Source of the DNA: Natronospirillum sp965602035 | GTDB taxonomy: Bacteria > Pseudomonadota > Gammaproteobacteria > Pseudomonadales > Natronospirillaceae | Length of the DNA stretch: 64,000 bases | Assembly: GCA_965602035.1 (NCBI GenBank) | Contig: OZ271919.1 | Location: 1,736,001-1,800,000, forward strand | Direction: 5' to 3' | Shown: positions 17,245 to 25,678 of the stretch, piece after piece | Position numbering within the stretch: the first letter of the stretch is position 1 | Layout: each line of letters begins with the position of its first letter | Position numbers and translations under genes: made by a program | Notes under the pieces: generated by a model | Database searches by the model: none | The model's input: only the letters and a program-made list of their open reading frames with translations | What the model was told of the DNA's origin: nothing

Positions 17245-17868
17245 TCAACGGTCCAGGGCGCCTTTCCCGGCCAGGATCTTCGGCCGGAATTTCTCGATGC
17301 GCGCAATTCGCGTTTCTGATTTTTTAGCCCCATTCAGGTTGATGATATAGCTCTTCTGACGGCCCGGAGTGAGCTGGTGGAACGCCTCCGCCAGTTCCGG
17401 GTCTGCATCCAGTGCTTCAGCCAGTTCATCGGGCCAGGGCAGTTCCGTCCAGTTTTTTTCCGGTTTGACTCCGGCCTCGGCATACCCTATGGCCTCCTTC
17501 AGGTAGGCCCGAATCACGGCTTCTTTTGCCTGCACCTGATCGTTGCACGTGAATCGGAGTGCATCGGCATGCTGACTGTTGGGACCCTGGTGCTCCAGCA
17601 CACCTTCCGGGTCTTTCATCAGTGCGGCATTGAAGAAACTGAGCCGGAAATCGCCCCGAAATGCTCCTATGATGGCGATATTCCTGCCATTGCGCACATA
17701 ACAGGGATGCCCCCATTTTGCGGTCTCGTCTGCCCCGGATTCCCGACAGATCCTGCGGAGTTCGGCCAGACCGGTCTGCCAGAGGCGCGTCGAGCAGTCG
17801 GGCGTGTCATAGCGGTCACACCGTCCGCAGCCCTTTGTGAAGTAATCCTCAACGTTGGTAATCATCAT
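17245..17868 (-). CDS. YdeI/OmpD-associated family protein (DUF1801-type)
   Basis: A 207-residue soluble protein with the YdhG/YdeI fold: ETAKWGHPCYVRNGRNIAIIGAF followed by RLSFFNAALMKDPEG, then the C-terminal OmpD-associated helix set (LTPGRQKSYIINLNGAKKSE, then RIARIEKFRPKILAGKG). The family's biochemical role is not firmly known; members have been linked to antimicrobial-peptide or bacteriocin tolerance. It lies 30 bases downstream of nothing obvious; the dienelactone hydrolase gene ends just after it in coordinates and is transcribed first, so the two may form a unit. Confidence 0.8.
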   Translation of the reverse strand: MMITNVEDYFTKGCGRCDRYDTPDCSTRLWQTGLAELRRICRESGADETAKWGHPCYVRNGRNIAIIGAFRGDFRLSFFNAALMKDPEGVLEHQGPNSQHADALRFTCNDQVQAKEAVIRAYLKEAIGYAEAGVKPEKNWTELPWPDELAEALDADPELAEAFHQLTPGRQKSYIINLNGAKKSETRIARIEKFRPKILAGKGALDR

Positions 17869-17897
17869 GGTGGCACTCTCCCCGGGCGTCCCCGGAA

Positions 17898-18566
17898 TCA
17901 GGCAGCATCTGCAATGAAGGCCAATGTGCGGGACCAGGCCAGCCGGGCGCTCTCCGGTTCGTAGGAACCGCGCTGGTCGCAGTTGAAACCATGGCCGGCC
18001 GGGTAAGTATGAATCGGCACGTCAGGCTGTTTCTGGCGCACAATTTCAACTCGATTCATCGGTATACCCTGATCCTGCTCGCCGAAGTGCAGCAGTGTTG
18101 GTGCTTGCGGCGTTTCGTCTGCAAAATCGGGGATGCGACCGCCGTAGTAACCCACACTGGCCGCAACCCGATCATCGCGTGCCGCCATCAGATAGGCGAC
18201 CGTTCCACCCATACAGAAACCGACCACACTGACCGGCCCTTGCCCGGCGAACGCACTGACTACCGCACTGACGTCGCGACAGGCCGCATCAAAGTCAAAC
18301 GTTTTCAGAAACTCCCGGCTCGCCGCGACCTCTTCCGGCGAATAACCCGCCTCATACCCCCTGGCGTATCGGTCGAACAGAGCAGGGGCAACAGCGGTGT
18401 AACCTTCCTGTGCAAAGCGGTCGCAGACATCGCGAATGTGGCTGTTCACCCCGAAGATTTCCTGAATCACAACAATCACACCCTCGGCCAGGCCACTCTC
18501 GGGGGAACTGACATACAGTTCGAACGTGTGTCCGTCGTCCGCGGTAACAGTCTGCCATTGGCTCAT
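17898..18566 (-). CDS. Dienelactone hydrolase family protein
   Basis: Alpha/beta hydrolase of 222 residues with the dienelactone-hydrolase triad: nucleophile Cys in VVGFCMGG, Asp in FGEQDQGI, His in YPAGHGFNC, and the supporting Glu in VIQEIFGVN. Dienelactone hydrolases open lactones in chloroaromatic breakdown, but most chromosomal homologues have unknown substrates. The longer frame to 18803 is rejected: its extra N-terminal part is basic and low-complexity, whereas AGGAG lies 8 bases before ATG 18566. The gene is followed closely by the YdeI-like gene. Confidence 0.88.
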   Translation of the reverse strand: MSQWQTVTADDGHTFELYVSSPESGLAEGVIVVIQEIFGVNSHIRDVCDRFAQEGYTAVAPALFDRYARGYEAGYSPEEVAASREFLKTFDFDAACRDVSAVVSAFAGQGPVSVVGFCMGGTVAYLMAARDDRVAASVGYYGGRIPDFADETPQAPTLLHFGEQDQGIPMNRVEIVRQKQPDVPIHTYPAGHGFNCDQRGSYEPESARLAWSRTLAFIADAA

Positions 18567-18663
18567 ATTCATTGCTCCTGATCGGAAATTGCGCGAGAAG
18601 TCTGCCGTAATCTTAGCACGCACTGACAGTATGCATACGGGTATTGCCGGAGACCGCTGTTGG

Positions 18664-19815
18664 CTATGCCGCTCCGGGATCGCGGTACGAGGTGACGCGA
18701 TTGCGGCCCGCCTTTTTGGCTTCGTATAAGGCTTCATCGGCCCTGGCGTAGAGCGGGCTGAGCTCAAAGACTGTCTCATCGCCCGCTGTTGCTGTTGCAA
18801 CACCGATACTAGCGCTCAGACGAATGGTCGCCCTGTCATCGAGCGGATATGGAGACTCCGACAGGCTGACCCGAATCCGTTCGCACAACTTCAATGCGCC
18901 CTCCGCGTCCGTATCCGGCATGAGAACAGCAAATTCCTCGCCCCCCACGCGAGCGACGGTATCTGTATCCCGAACGGACTTGTGCAATCGGGCACTGGCC
19001 TGTTGCAGCACCCAGTCTCCGGTGGGGTGGCCGTGCTGGTCATTGATCTGCTTGAAGTGGTCCAGGTCCATCACTGCCAGGCTGACAGGCATGCCCGTGC
19101 GGGCGCCGAGGTGCAGCAGTCTGTCAGCGGTTCTGTTGAAGGATCGCCGGTTCGGCAGATCCGTGAGCATATCCGTCACTGTCAGGTGTTCGAGCTGCCG
19201 CCGCTGGCGCAGGAGTCGCAATGTCACTATCACGAGGCTGCCACCGAAAAGAAGCAACAGTAACAGCATCAGCGCAATCACCTGTGTCATATGCTGCATC
19301 AGACGCTTCTGGTCGGCGGCCGCCGTGTGCACCGCTTCATGAAGCTGGCTGTAGAGCAGTGATACTCTCCCTTCGAACAGTAGCGCGCTACTGCGGGTCT
19401 GCAGAAATTGATCCGGTGATGAATCCACGGTCAGGCCGGTCAAGTCTGCACGAAGGTCATTCAATACCTCGTCCGTGGCAATAAACCCCTGCGCCAGTGG
19501 CCCGGGCAGCGGTCGTTCCATGTTGCGTTCGAAGCCATTCAGAATCGCCCGGCGTCGGCTCTCAAACGTATCCAGTTGCGCCAGCAACCGATCCCGGAAA
19601 TAAAATGGGGTTTCTGAATCGACCAACCCATCAGCGGTTTGACGCAACCACACCATACCCTGCTGTGCCCGCACGATGTCTCCGGTGAAAGCCGCGTAGT
19701 CTGAGCCGACGTAGGCCGATGCCCGTTCATTGAACCAGACAACAATCGCCACCGACAGCACCGTGAGAATGCTCAGCGGCAGAAAAATCAGCAAGCGCGC
19801 ACGCCTCGTTGCCAT
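18664..19815 (-). CDS. Membrane diguanylate cyclase (GGDEF)
   Basis: A 383-residue protein with one N-terminal membrane helix, a periplasmic helical domain of about 150 residues, a second helix (MTQVIALMLLLLLLFGGSLV) and a C-terminal GGDEF domain. The active motif is GGEEF in VARVGGEEFAVLM, and the inhibitory I-site RDTD sits exactly five residues before it, so it probably makes c-di-GMP with product inhibition. Its ATG overlaps the preceding gene's stop (TGATG), so the two are translationally coupled. The longer frame upstream to 19980 lies inside that gene and is rejected. Confidence 0.92.
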   Translation of the reverse strand: MATRRARLLIFLPLSILTVLSVAIVVWFNERASAYVGSDYAAFTGDIVRAQQGMVWLRQTADGLVDSETPFYFRDRLLAQLDTFESRRRAILNGFERNMERPLPGPLAQGFIATDEVLNDLRADLTGLTVDSSPDQFLQTRSSALLFEGRVSLLYSQLHEAVHTAAADQKRLMQHMTQVIALMLLLLLLFGGSLVIVTLRLLRQRRQLEHLTVTDMLTDLPNRRSFNRTADRLLHLGARTGMPVSLAVMDLDHFKQINDQHGHPTGDWVLQQASARLHKSVRDTDTVARVGGEEFAVLMPDTDAEGALKLCERIRVSLSESPYPLDDRATIRLSASIGVATATAGDETVFELSPLYARADEALYEAKKAGRNRVTSYRDPGAA

Positions 19816-20321
19816 CAGGGCATTGCCTGCAGTGTTGTTACCGACCAGATCCACTGAGTCATGGGTGCTGTACCGGCCAGTACCGCCTCGGCACGTTCCG
19901 GAATAACCAGCATCAGGGGGCCCATCTGTGCAACCGGTATCGGCTCGCCATCTAGGCGCGTTGCGAGCAGGTAGTCCCAACTTTCGCGCTCCTGCTCGTT
20001 CAGAAACGTCGAGTACCCGTCCAGTGCGAGCAACCGGATCTGCCCGGCATCGGCGACCTCCAGCTCCGACAACAGGTCCTCGAGGAGGACACCGATAAAT
20101 CGGCCCTCAATGCCTTCAAAATGCTCGAATTCGGATTCGTAAAGACCCACCTGCTCAATGTCCTGCAAAGACAGTTCCCGCGTAGTCCCATTGGCTGCGA
20201 CAAGCGTCAGAACCGGTTGGTCCGAAGTTGAAATTGCGGCATCACTTGGCCGGAGCTCTGCTGCCATGCCCGCAGTGCCAGCCAGACTGAGTAAAAACAG
20301 GATTATCCGTGAGAATCGCAT
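19815..20321 (-). CDS. Periplasmic molybdopterin-oxidoreductase-fold protein
   Basis: A 168-residue exported protein: signal peptide MRFSRIILFLLSLAGTAGMA, then AELRPS. The mature part resembles the sulfite-oxidase-like Oxidored_molyb fold: LTLVAANGTTRELSLQDIEQ, FIGVLLEDLLSE, IRLLALDGYSTFLN, MGPLMLVIPE and the ending TQWIWSVTTLQ. The cysteine that coordinates molybdenum in true enzymes is absent (no Cys is seen in the mature protein), so it is more likely a ligand-binding or sensory relative. It is coupled by a 1-base overlap to the diguanylate cyclase and may feed a periplasmic signal to it. Confidence 0.75.
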   Translation of the reverse strand: MRFSRIILFLLSLAGTAGMAAELRPSDAAISTSDQPVLTLVAANGTTRELSLQDIEQVGLYESEFEHFEGIEGRFIGVLLEDLLSELEVADAGQIRLLALDGYSTFLNEQERESWDYLLATRLDGEPIPVAQMGPLMLVIPERAEAVLAGTAPMTQWIWSVTTLQAMP

Positions 20322-20443
20322 AGCTATCCCTGAGTTGCGTTGACTGTGCCACGCACATGGTTTTAAGGGTGTTCAATTTATCAGAACGGAACGCCCCCTG
20401 TCCGTGACACATACCATAGTTTTTCATGACATTGCGGTTCCAG

Positions 20444-20472
20444 TTGCACTCCGGCCTGTCTGACAGTATGGT
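20444..20472 (+). promoter_or_regulatory. Sigma-70 promoter of the thiamine-precursor transport operon
   Basis: TTGCAC (20444-20449), a 17-base spacer and TATGGT (20467-20472) match the sigma-70 consensus well. The expected start near 20479 lies just before the first riboswitch stem at 20486, which supports the call. Confidence 0.6.
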
Positions 20473-20484
20473 AAAAAGGAACAT

Positions 20485-20584
20485 TGTTCCGGGGGAGCTT
20501 GCCCATCAGCAGGCTGAGATGCGGAGTACGGGATTCCGCGACCCCACGAACCTGAACCGGGTAATGCCGGCGGAGGAAGGAACG
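20485..20584 (+). promoter_or_regulatory. TPP riboswitch (THI element)
   Basis: All conserved parts of the THI box are present in order: GGGGGAGC, GCTGAGATG, GACCC, GAACCTGA, CCGGGTAATGCCGGCG and GAGGAAGG. The closing helix can form between GTTCC (20486-20490) and GGAAC (20579-20583). It binds thiamine diphosphate in the nascent mRNA and lowers expression of downstream genes. A possible expression platform: CCTT (20654-20657 region) can pair with AAGG of the ykoF ribosome-binding site AAAAGGAG, so control is probably at translation initiation. No T-run terminator is seen between aptamer and gene. Confidence 0.95.
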
Positions 20585-20679
20585 GATGAGCCTGCCTATC
20601 TCTGGCGTGCCCGGCTGCGGGCCTGTGACTCCAGACCTTCCACTGTCGACTGCCCTTCCCCGAAAAGGAGATGCCAGTC

Positions 20680-21255
20680 ATGTTCAGTGGATGCCAATTC
20701 TCGCTCTACCCCATGAGCGACAACTTTGTCGACATCATACTGCCTGCCGTTGATGCCATGGGTCAGCCCGACGACCTGCGTATTGAAACGGATGACCTTT
20801 CCACCCTGGTGGTCGGGCCGCCATCGCGTGTTTTCGATGTGGTAACGGCCGCGTTTACCGCTGCCAGTCAAAGTGGCGCACACGTCGTTTTGAACGCGCT
20901 GTTTTCCCGAGGCTGCCCGGGTGAGCCCGATGACCCGATCTGCACGCCTGAAGGCCCCTCCGCATCGGTGGCCCTGCGGACGCCGGCTGCACCGACCGGT
21001 ATCGACATCGATGCCCAGTTTTCACTCTATCCGCTCGGTAATACCGACTACATGAGTACGATCGCCGGGGTTATAGACGGCACGCGCGAAGACGGCGTTC
21101 TGGACCGCAGCAAGAACTTCTGCACGCGGCTGAACGGTGACCTGTCAGACGTCATGGCGGGGCTGGAAAACGCGTTTCACCGGGCGGCACGCCACACAGG
21201 CCATGTCGTCATTCATGTCACTGCCTCATCGGGCAGCCCCACCAATAAAAACTGA
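20680..21255 (+). CDS. ykoF: YkoF-like thiamine/HMP-binding protein
   Basis: A 191-residue protein with two tandem YkoF repeats, each starting with the same strand pattern (CQFSLYPMSDNFVDIILPAV and later DAQFSLYPLGNTDYMSTIAG). Bacillus YkoF binds thiamine and is thought to serve the YkoEDC transporter for hydroxymethylpyrimidine (HMP) or thiamine. The start at 20680 is chosen because GGAG ends 9 bases before it; ATG 20671 abuts the Shine-Dalgarno and cannot be used efficiently. First gene after the TPP riboswitch, 17 bases before ykoE. Confidence 0.88.
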   Translation: MFSGCQFSLYPMSDNFVDIILPAVDAMGQPDDLRIETDDLSTLVVGPPSRVFDVVTAAFTAASQSGAHVVLNALFSRGCPGEPDDPICTPEGPSASVALRTPAAPTGIDIDAQFSLYPLGNTDYMSTIAGVIDGTREDGVLDRSKNFCTRLNGDLSDVMAGLENAFHRAARHTGHVVIHVTASSGSPTNKN

Positions 21256-21272
21256 ACCTCAGGAGACTATCT

Positions 21273-21908
21273 ATGTCACAGCAGCAATCCGCTACCGGAA
21301 CCAACCCACTCTCCGGCCCACTGCCGCCCGCCTTACGCCCGGGCTGGACGATCCGCGAGACGGTAACCGTTGCGATCATCGGCGTCGTGTTCGCGTTTCT
21401 GTATCTGGGCTGGGTACAGGTCTGGCTGATTACCCAATCCATCTTCGGGCCACTCACTATGGATGTTCTGATGGGCTTCTGGTTCAGCGCGTCCATGTTC
21501 GCTGCGTGGATAATCCGCAAGCCGGGGGTGGCCCTGACCACCGCCATGATCACTGCCGTTGTGCAGATTATTGCCGGTAACCCATCCGGCGCGATACTGC
21601 TGCTAACGGCATTTGTACAGGGGGCCGGCAGCGAAGTGCCCTTCGCACTGACACGCTGGAAGCGCTACTCACTGCAAGTGCTTATGGCCGCCGGTGCCTG
21701 CGCTGCGGTGTTCAGTTTCATCTATACCTGGTTCCGGTTCAGCTATGGTGAACTGGATACGGGACTGGTCATGGCCATGGCATCCATTCGAGTTGTGAGT
21801 GGGGCTGTGCTCGGTGGCGTACTCGCCTGGTTACTGGCACGGGCCATTCACAAAACCGGGGTTACCAGTGGCCTGGCCGTGGATTATCAGGAACGCCAGC
21901 GTGCCTGA
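21273..21908 (+). CDS. ykoE: YkoE-type S component of HMP/thiamine ECF importer
   Basis: Integral membrane substrate-binding (S) component of 211 residues with about five or six hydrophobic helices, e.g. TVAIIGVVFAFLYLGWVQVW, AGNPSGAILLLTAFVQGAGS and VSGAVLGGVLAWLLARAI. The EVPFAL-(T)RWKRY segment after the third helix is typical of YkoE. In ECF importers it captures the vitamin precursor and toggles on the EcfT subunit. It is preceded by AGGAG and overlaps the ATPase gene by 8 bases. Confidence 0.88.
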   Translation: MSQQQSATGTNPLSGPLPPALRPGWTIRETVTVAIIGVVFAFLYLGWVQVWLITQSIFGPLTMDVLMGFWFSASMFAAWIIRKPGVALTTAMITAVVQIIAGNPSGAILLLTAFVQGAGSEVPFALTRWKRYSLQVLMAAGACAAVFSFIYTWFRFSYGELDTGLVMAMASIRVVSGAVLGGVLAWLLARAIHKTGVTSGLAVDYQERQRA

Positions 21909-23511
21909 AGCCTCCGGCTCCGGGTCTATACAGGCTGATGGCTGGACCGTTCAGTACCCGGACACCGAAACTCCCTCGCTGGCTGATCTGAGTATTCAGA
22001 TCAATGCCGGTGAGCGGGTGCTGGTACTCGGGCCCAGCGGCTCCGGCAAGAGCACGCTGGTCTCGAGCCTCGTTGGGCTGGTTCCTCACAGCACCTTCGC
22101 CCGGGTCAGCGGCGATCTGCAACTAGGCTCCGACAGTGTCCGGGTCAGCGGCCCCGGTGAGCTGGCACATCGCGTCGGGCTGGTTTTTCAGGACCCGGAT
22201 TCTCAACTGACCATGCTGACCGTGGAGGAAGAGATCGCATTCGGCCTGGAGAATCTGGGAGTCCCGCCCGAACAGATGCAGGCCCGCATTGACCGGGCCC
22301 TTAAGGATACCGGCCTGCATGGATGGCAGAAACGCAGTGTTGACGAGCTGTCCGGAGGCATGAAGCAACGACTGGTGATTGCCGCTTTACTTGCCATGTC
22401 GCCGGACATCCTGGTGCTGGATGAGCCTACATCCCAGCTCGATCCCGCAGGATCCCGGCAGATAACGCAGCTCCTGGCTGAGCTTGCCGAGCAGCGTCCC
22501 GACCAGACACTCATACTGATCGAGCACCGCCTTGACGACCTGCTGCCGATCATCGAGCGGGTAGTGGCGTTCAATCAGTCCGGCCAGCTCATACTCGATG
22601 CGGATCTGAACACAGCGTTCGGCGATCATGCCGAGTTGCTGGCTCAGCACAATGTCTGGTTGCCGACCTACGCCGAAGCGGAACTGGCCCGGAAACAGGA
22701 CCGCCTGGGCACATGGAGTGCACCCGGCACGGACCGCCCGGCACGGGTCCAGGCACCGGCACTTTGCCTGCGGGGCGTTCAGTATGGCTATGCAACGAAT
22801 CAGCCCGTTATTCACAACAGCGACCTTACCCTGCATGCCGGCGAGATAATGGCCCTGGTCGGCGGCAACGGGTGCGGAAAGTCGACGCTGGCGCAGCTCT
22901 GCGCCGGGTTGCGAGTGCCAGCGTCGGGCTCGGCGGAGCTCTACGGGCAGTCCGTCAGCTCACTACCGGCACGGGATATTGCCGGGAGACTGGGGTATGT
23001 CTTCCAGAACCCGGAGCACCAGTTCGTTACCGACCGCGTTATTGACGAAGTCCGGTACAACCGCTCGGCTGACGCCGATCCGGATAGCGGCGAATGGGCA
23101 ACGTTGAGGGCGTTGCGCCTGGATCATCTGGCTCACCGAAACCCATTCACACTGAGCCATGGCCAGAAACGCCGGCTGTCTGCGGCTACCGTGCTGGTGT
23201 CCCGGCGGGAACTGTTGATTCTGGACGAGCCGACGTTCGGTCAGGACCCATCCGCCCTGGCCGAATTGCGCGCGCTGTTGGCGGCGCTCGCAGATGCCGG
23301 CACTGCGATACTGTTGATTACCCACGACATGAATCTGGTCTGGCGTTCGGCGCACCGTGTTGTGGCGCTGCAGTCTGGCCGATTGTCCGGCGCTGAATCG
23401 CCGATCGATTTTTTTGCGGATACCGGGCGCCTTTCCCGGCTCGGCCTGTCTGAGCCCAGCCTGGCAGGCTGGTTTTACCGGTCGAACACACCTGAACGGG
23501 TGGGCACATGA
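21901..23511 (+). CDS. ykoD: YkoD-type tandem ATPase of the ECF importer
   Basis: A 536-residue fusion of two ABC ATPase domains that energises the HMP/thiamine ECF importer. Domain 1: Walker A GPSGSGKST, signature LSGGMKQRL, Walker B ILVLDEPTSQLD. Domain 2: GGNGCGKST, signature LSHGQKRRL, LLILDEPTFGQD. GTG 21901 is chosen as start because AGGA lies 8 bases upstream and the frame then begins just before the ABC domain; the longer frame would run deep into ykoE. It overlaps ykoE by 8 and ykoC by 4 bases. Confidence 0.9.
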   Translation: MPEASGSGSIQADGWTVQYPDTETPSLADLSIQINAGERVLVLGPSGSGKSTLVSSLVGLVPHSTFARVSGDLQLGSDSVRVSGPGELAHRVGLVFQDPDSQLTMLTVEEEIAFGLENLGVPPEQMQARIDRALKDTGLHGWQKRSVDELSGGMKQRLVIAALLAMSPDILVLDEPTSQLDPAGSRQITQLLAELAEQRPDQTLILIEHRLDDLLPIIERVVAFNQSGQLILDADLNTAFGDHAELLAQHNVWLPTYAEAELARKQDRLGTWSAPGTDRPARVQAPALCLRGVQYGYATNQPVIHNSDLTLHAGEIMALVGGNGCGKSTLAQLCAGLRVPASGSAELYGQSVSSLPARDIAGRLGYVFQNPEHQFVTDRVIDEVRYNRSADADPDSGEWATLRALRLDHLAHRNPFTLSHGQKRRLSAATVLVSRRELLILDEPTFGQDPSALAELRALLAALADAGTAILLITHDMNLVWRSAHRVVALQSGRLSGAESPIDFFADTGRLSRLGLSEPSLAGWFYRSNTPERVGT

Positions 23512-24320
23512 CCCGCAGTGTCTTCACCCATTTTGTGACACCGAGCCCGCTGTCACAGCTTAACCCGTCCATGAAGCTGATCGTTGCGTTTGGCGTCATG
23601 CTGCTTGCCTCGGTTGTCTTCGACTTTGTCACTCTGGGCAGTCTGCTGGGGCTCGGACTGGGCCTTATTCTGCTGGCCGGGCGACTGCCATTAAGGCTTG
23701 TGGTTCGCGGCCTGGTACCGTTCATGCTGTTCGGTCTCGGCTTTTTCTGGATGAATGCCGCGCTGCCGAGAACCACCGGCACCGAACTGGCAGCAATCGG
23801 CCCGCTGAGTATTTCGTACGAGGGTGTGTTGAACGGACTCAGCTTCTTTCTGCGGGCGCTGGTGTTCGGCGTATGGTCGCTGCTGTTTGTCGCCACCACC
23901 CAACCGACCGACTTTGTGCTCAGCCTGGTGCATCAACTACGGGTGCCACCCCGGTTCGCCTACAGTGCACTTGCTGCCTATCGGTATCTGCCATCACTGC
24001 AACAGGAACTGGAGCAGATCCGTGCGGCCCACCGTCTGCGAGGCGTCGGCGAAGCCGGCGGGCTCCGGGGGCGCCTACAACGTGCCCGCCGTTACACTAT
24101 CCCTTTGCTGACTGGCGCCCTTCGCCGTGCGACCCGGGTCGCCGCCGCCATGGAAGCACGTGGATTCACCGGCCATAACCGCACCTGGTACCGGCAACCG
24201 ACCGTACAGTGGCAGGACTGGGTATTCGTGCTTCTGGTGGCGGGCGCAGTGGCAGCCCTCATCGGGTTCGGACTGGCCAGCGGCTCCCTGCAAATGTGGC
24301 GGGGCCATCTCTGGCAGTGA
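23508..24320 (+). CDS. ykoC: YkoC-type transmembrane (EcfT) subunit of the ECF importer
   Basis: A 270-residue CbiQ/EcfT family membrane protein coupling the ATPases to the S component. It has an N-terminal LNPSMKLIVAFGVMLLASVV helix set and the two cytosolic coupling motifs: AYRYLPSLQQELEQIRAAHRLRG and TRVAAAMEARGF, which contain the A-R-G/R-A-M signatures of EcfT. Its ATG overlaps the ATPase stop (ATGA). Last gene of the riboswitch operon. Confidence 0.9.
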   Translation: MTRSVFTHFVTPSPLSQLNPSMKLIVAFGVMLLASVVFDFVTLGSLLGLGLGLILLAGRLPLRLVVRGLVPFMLFGLGFFWMNAALPRTTGTELAAIGPLSISYEGVLNGLSFFLRALVFGVWSLLFVATTQPTDFVLSLVHQLRVPPRFAYSALAAYRYLPSLQQELEQIRAAHRLRGVGEAGGLRGRLQRARRYTIPLLTGALRRATRVAAAMEARGFTGHNRTWYRQPTVQWQDWVFVLLVAGAVAALIGFGLASGSLQMWRGHLWQ

Positions 24321-24426
24321 GTAGAACAATCCATTTACTATGCCGCTGAAAACCCCTGAGGCTTGTCAAGTGCATATAGTTCGTTAGTCTGAAGGGGACA
24401 CTTTACAGTCCGGGGGTGAAACCACC

Positions 24427-25503
24427 ATGGACCAGACACAGGCACCACTTCGCGATCGGTCGCCGGAAATCCCTGTAATCGACGCCAACAGGAAACGATT
24501 AATCGAACAGCACGGTCTGGAAATCAATCCGTTTGACCCGATCGGCGTGGAGATACGTGGGCACGACGTACGGCACCCCCTGCCCGAGCCGGTGATTGAA
24601 GCACTGACGGTGGAAATGGCAAACCGCGGCCTCGTTGTGTTCAGGCACCAGCCCGGCCTGACCGCTGAAGAACTCGTTGCGGCCAGTAAATGGTGGGGAG
24701 CCCGTGAGATCCATTCGACGCATGGCGTGCATCCGGCCACCCCCGGCATGAATCGCGACATTTTCCGGCTGTCCAATGACGACCAGCACGGCATCCGGGG
24801 CGTGGGTCCGCAGTGGCACAATGATGGCAGCTTCGAAGCGGCTACGTTTTCGCACAGTGCCTATTATATGGCGCGGGCTCCAGAGCGCGGGGGCGGTACG
24901 CATTTTGCCCATCAGGGGGCGGCGTTCGATCGGTTGCCCCCGGATAAGCAGGCATTCTGGCAGCGGCTCGTGTCGGTTAACTCAGCCTCCGGCGTGGCGC
25001 ACCCTGTGGTGCACACCCACCCGATTTCGGGACGCAAATGCGTCTGGTTGCATCTTGGCATGACGGGTGCGGTCATCGAGCGCCTGCCGGACGCAGGCGC
25101 GTCTATTGAAGAACTGAAGAACGAGCCAGCCAGCGTGGATCAGTTGCGGCTGCTGAATGCCGAAGAAATGAAGTCATTATTCAATGATTATAACGATCTG
25201 ATGAACCAGTGTTTCGAGTATGGCTACGGCATCCGCTACCACTACGACACGGGAGACCTCCTGTTTATCGACAACTGGGCGGTGGCCCATCGGGCTTCCC
25301 CGGAAGCGCACGCCGACTCAAGCGCCCAGGGGCTGCGCATCATGGACCGCGTTACCATCAAATCGCCGCGCAACCTGGCACCCGGTTTCGGGATTCCCCA
25401 GTACATCAATATCACCGCGCCGCACCCGTTCAACAGTGACGGGGTCTGGAAAGCCGGTGGCATCGGCTTTCGCTGGAAAGACGACATACCGATGCAGAAC
25501 TGA
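24427..25503 (+). CDS. TauD/TfdA-family Fe(II)/2-oxoglutarate dioxygenase
   Basis: A 358-residue non-haem iron oxygenase that couples 2-oxoglutarate decarboxylation to oxidation of a substrate. The facial triad is visible: H and D in GPQWHNDGSF and the distal His in NWAVAHRAS, with the 2OG-binding Arg in LRIMDRVTI. The N-terminal FDPIGVEIRGHDVRHPL and GLVVFRHQPGL are typical of TauD/TfdA. The natural substrate (taurine, aryloxyacid, amino acid or other) cannot be told. It stands alone between the ECF operon and a c-di-GMP gene. Confidence 0.87.
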   Translation: MDQTQAPLRDRSPEIPVIDANRKRLIEQHGLEINPFDPIGVEIRGHDVRHPLPEPVIEALTVEMANRGLVVFRHQPGLTAEELVAASKWWGAREIHSTHGVHPATPGMNRDIFRLSNDDQHGIRGVGPQWHNDGSFEAATFSHSAYYMARAPERGGGTHFAHQGAAFDRLPPDKQAFWQRLVSVNSASGVAHPVVHTHPISGRKCVWLHLGMTGAVIERLPDAGASIEELKNEPASVDQLRLLNAEEMKSLFNDYNDLMNQCFEYGYGIRYHYDTGDLLFIDNWAVAHRASPEAHADSSAQGLRIMDRVTIKSPRNLAPGFGIPQYINITAPHPFNSDGVWKAGGIGFRWKDDIPMQN

Positions 25504-25678
25504 ACGGACCCGACTCTCCAGAGTGGGCGCGGCGGACCTGGCGTAGTGTCGGCCGACATTCACACCCATAAAAAGATCCATACTACCCACCTTCTTGATG
25601 CCATTGATTGCTAAACTGAACCGTGTTTTGCAATCCGGCAAAACTCCAAGCGGGCTTGATGGGTCAAGGAGAACATGA

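Noticed and set aside
18567..18803. N-terminal extension of the dienelactone hydrolase frame
   Set aside because: Low-complexity basic sequence with no Shine-Dalgarno; the internal ATG at 18566 has AGGAG at the right distance.
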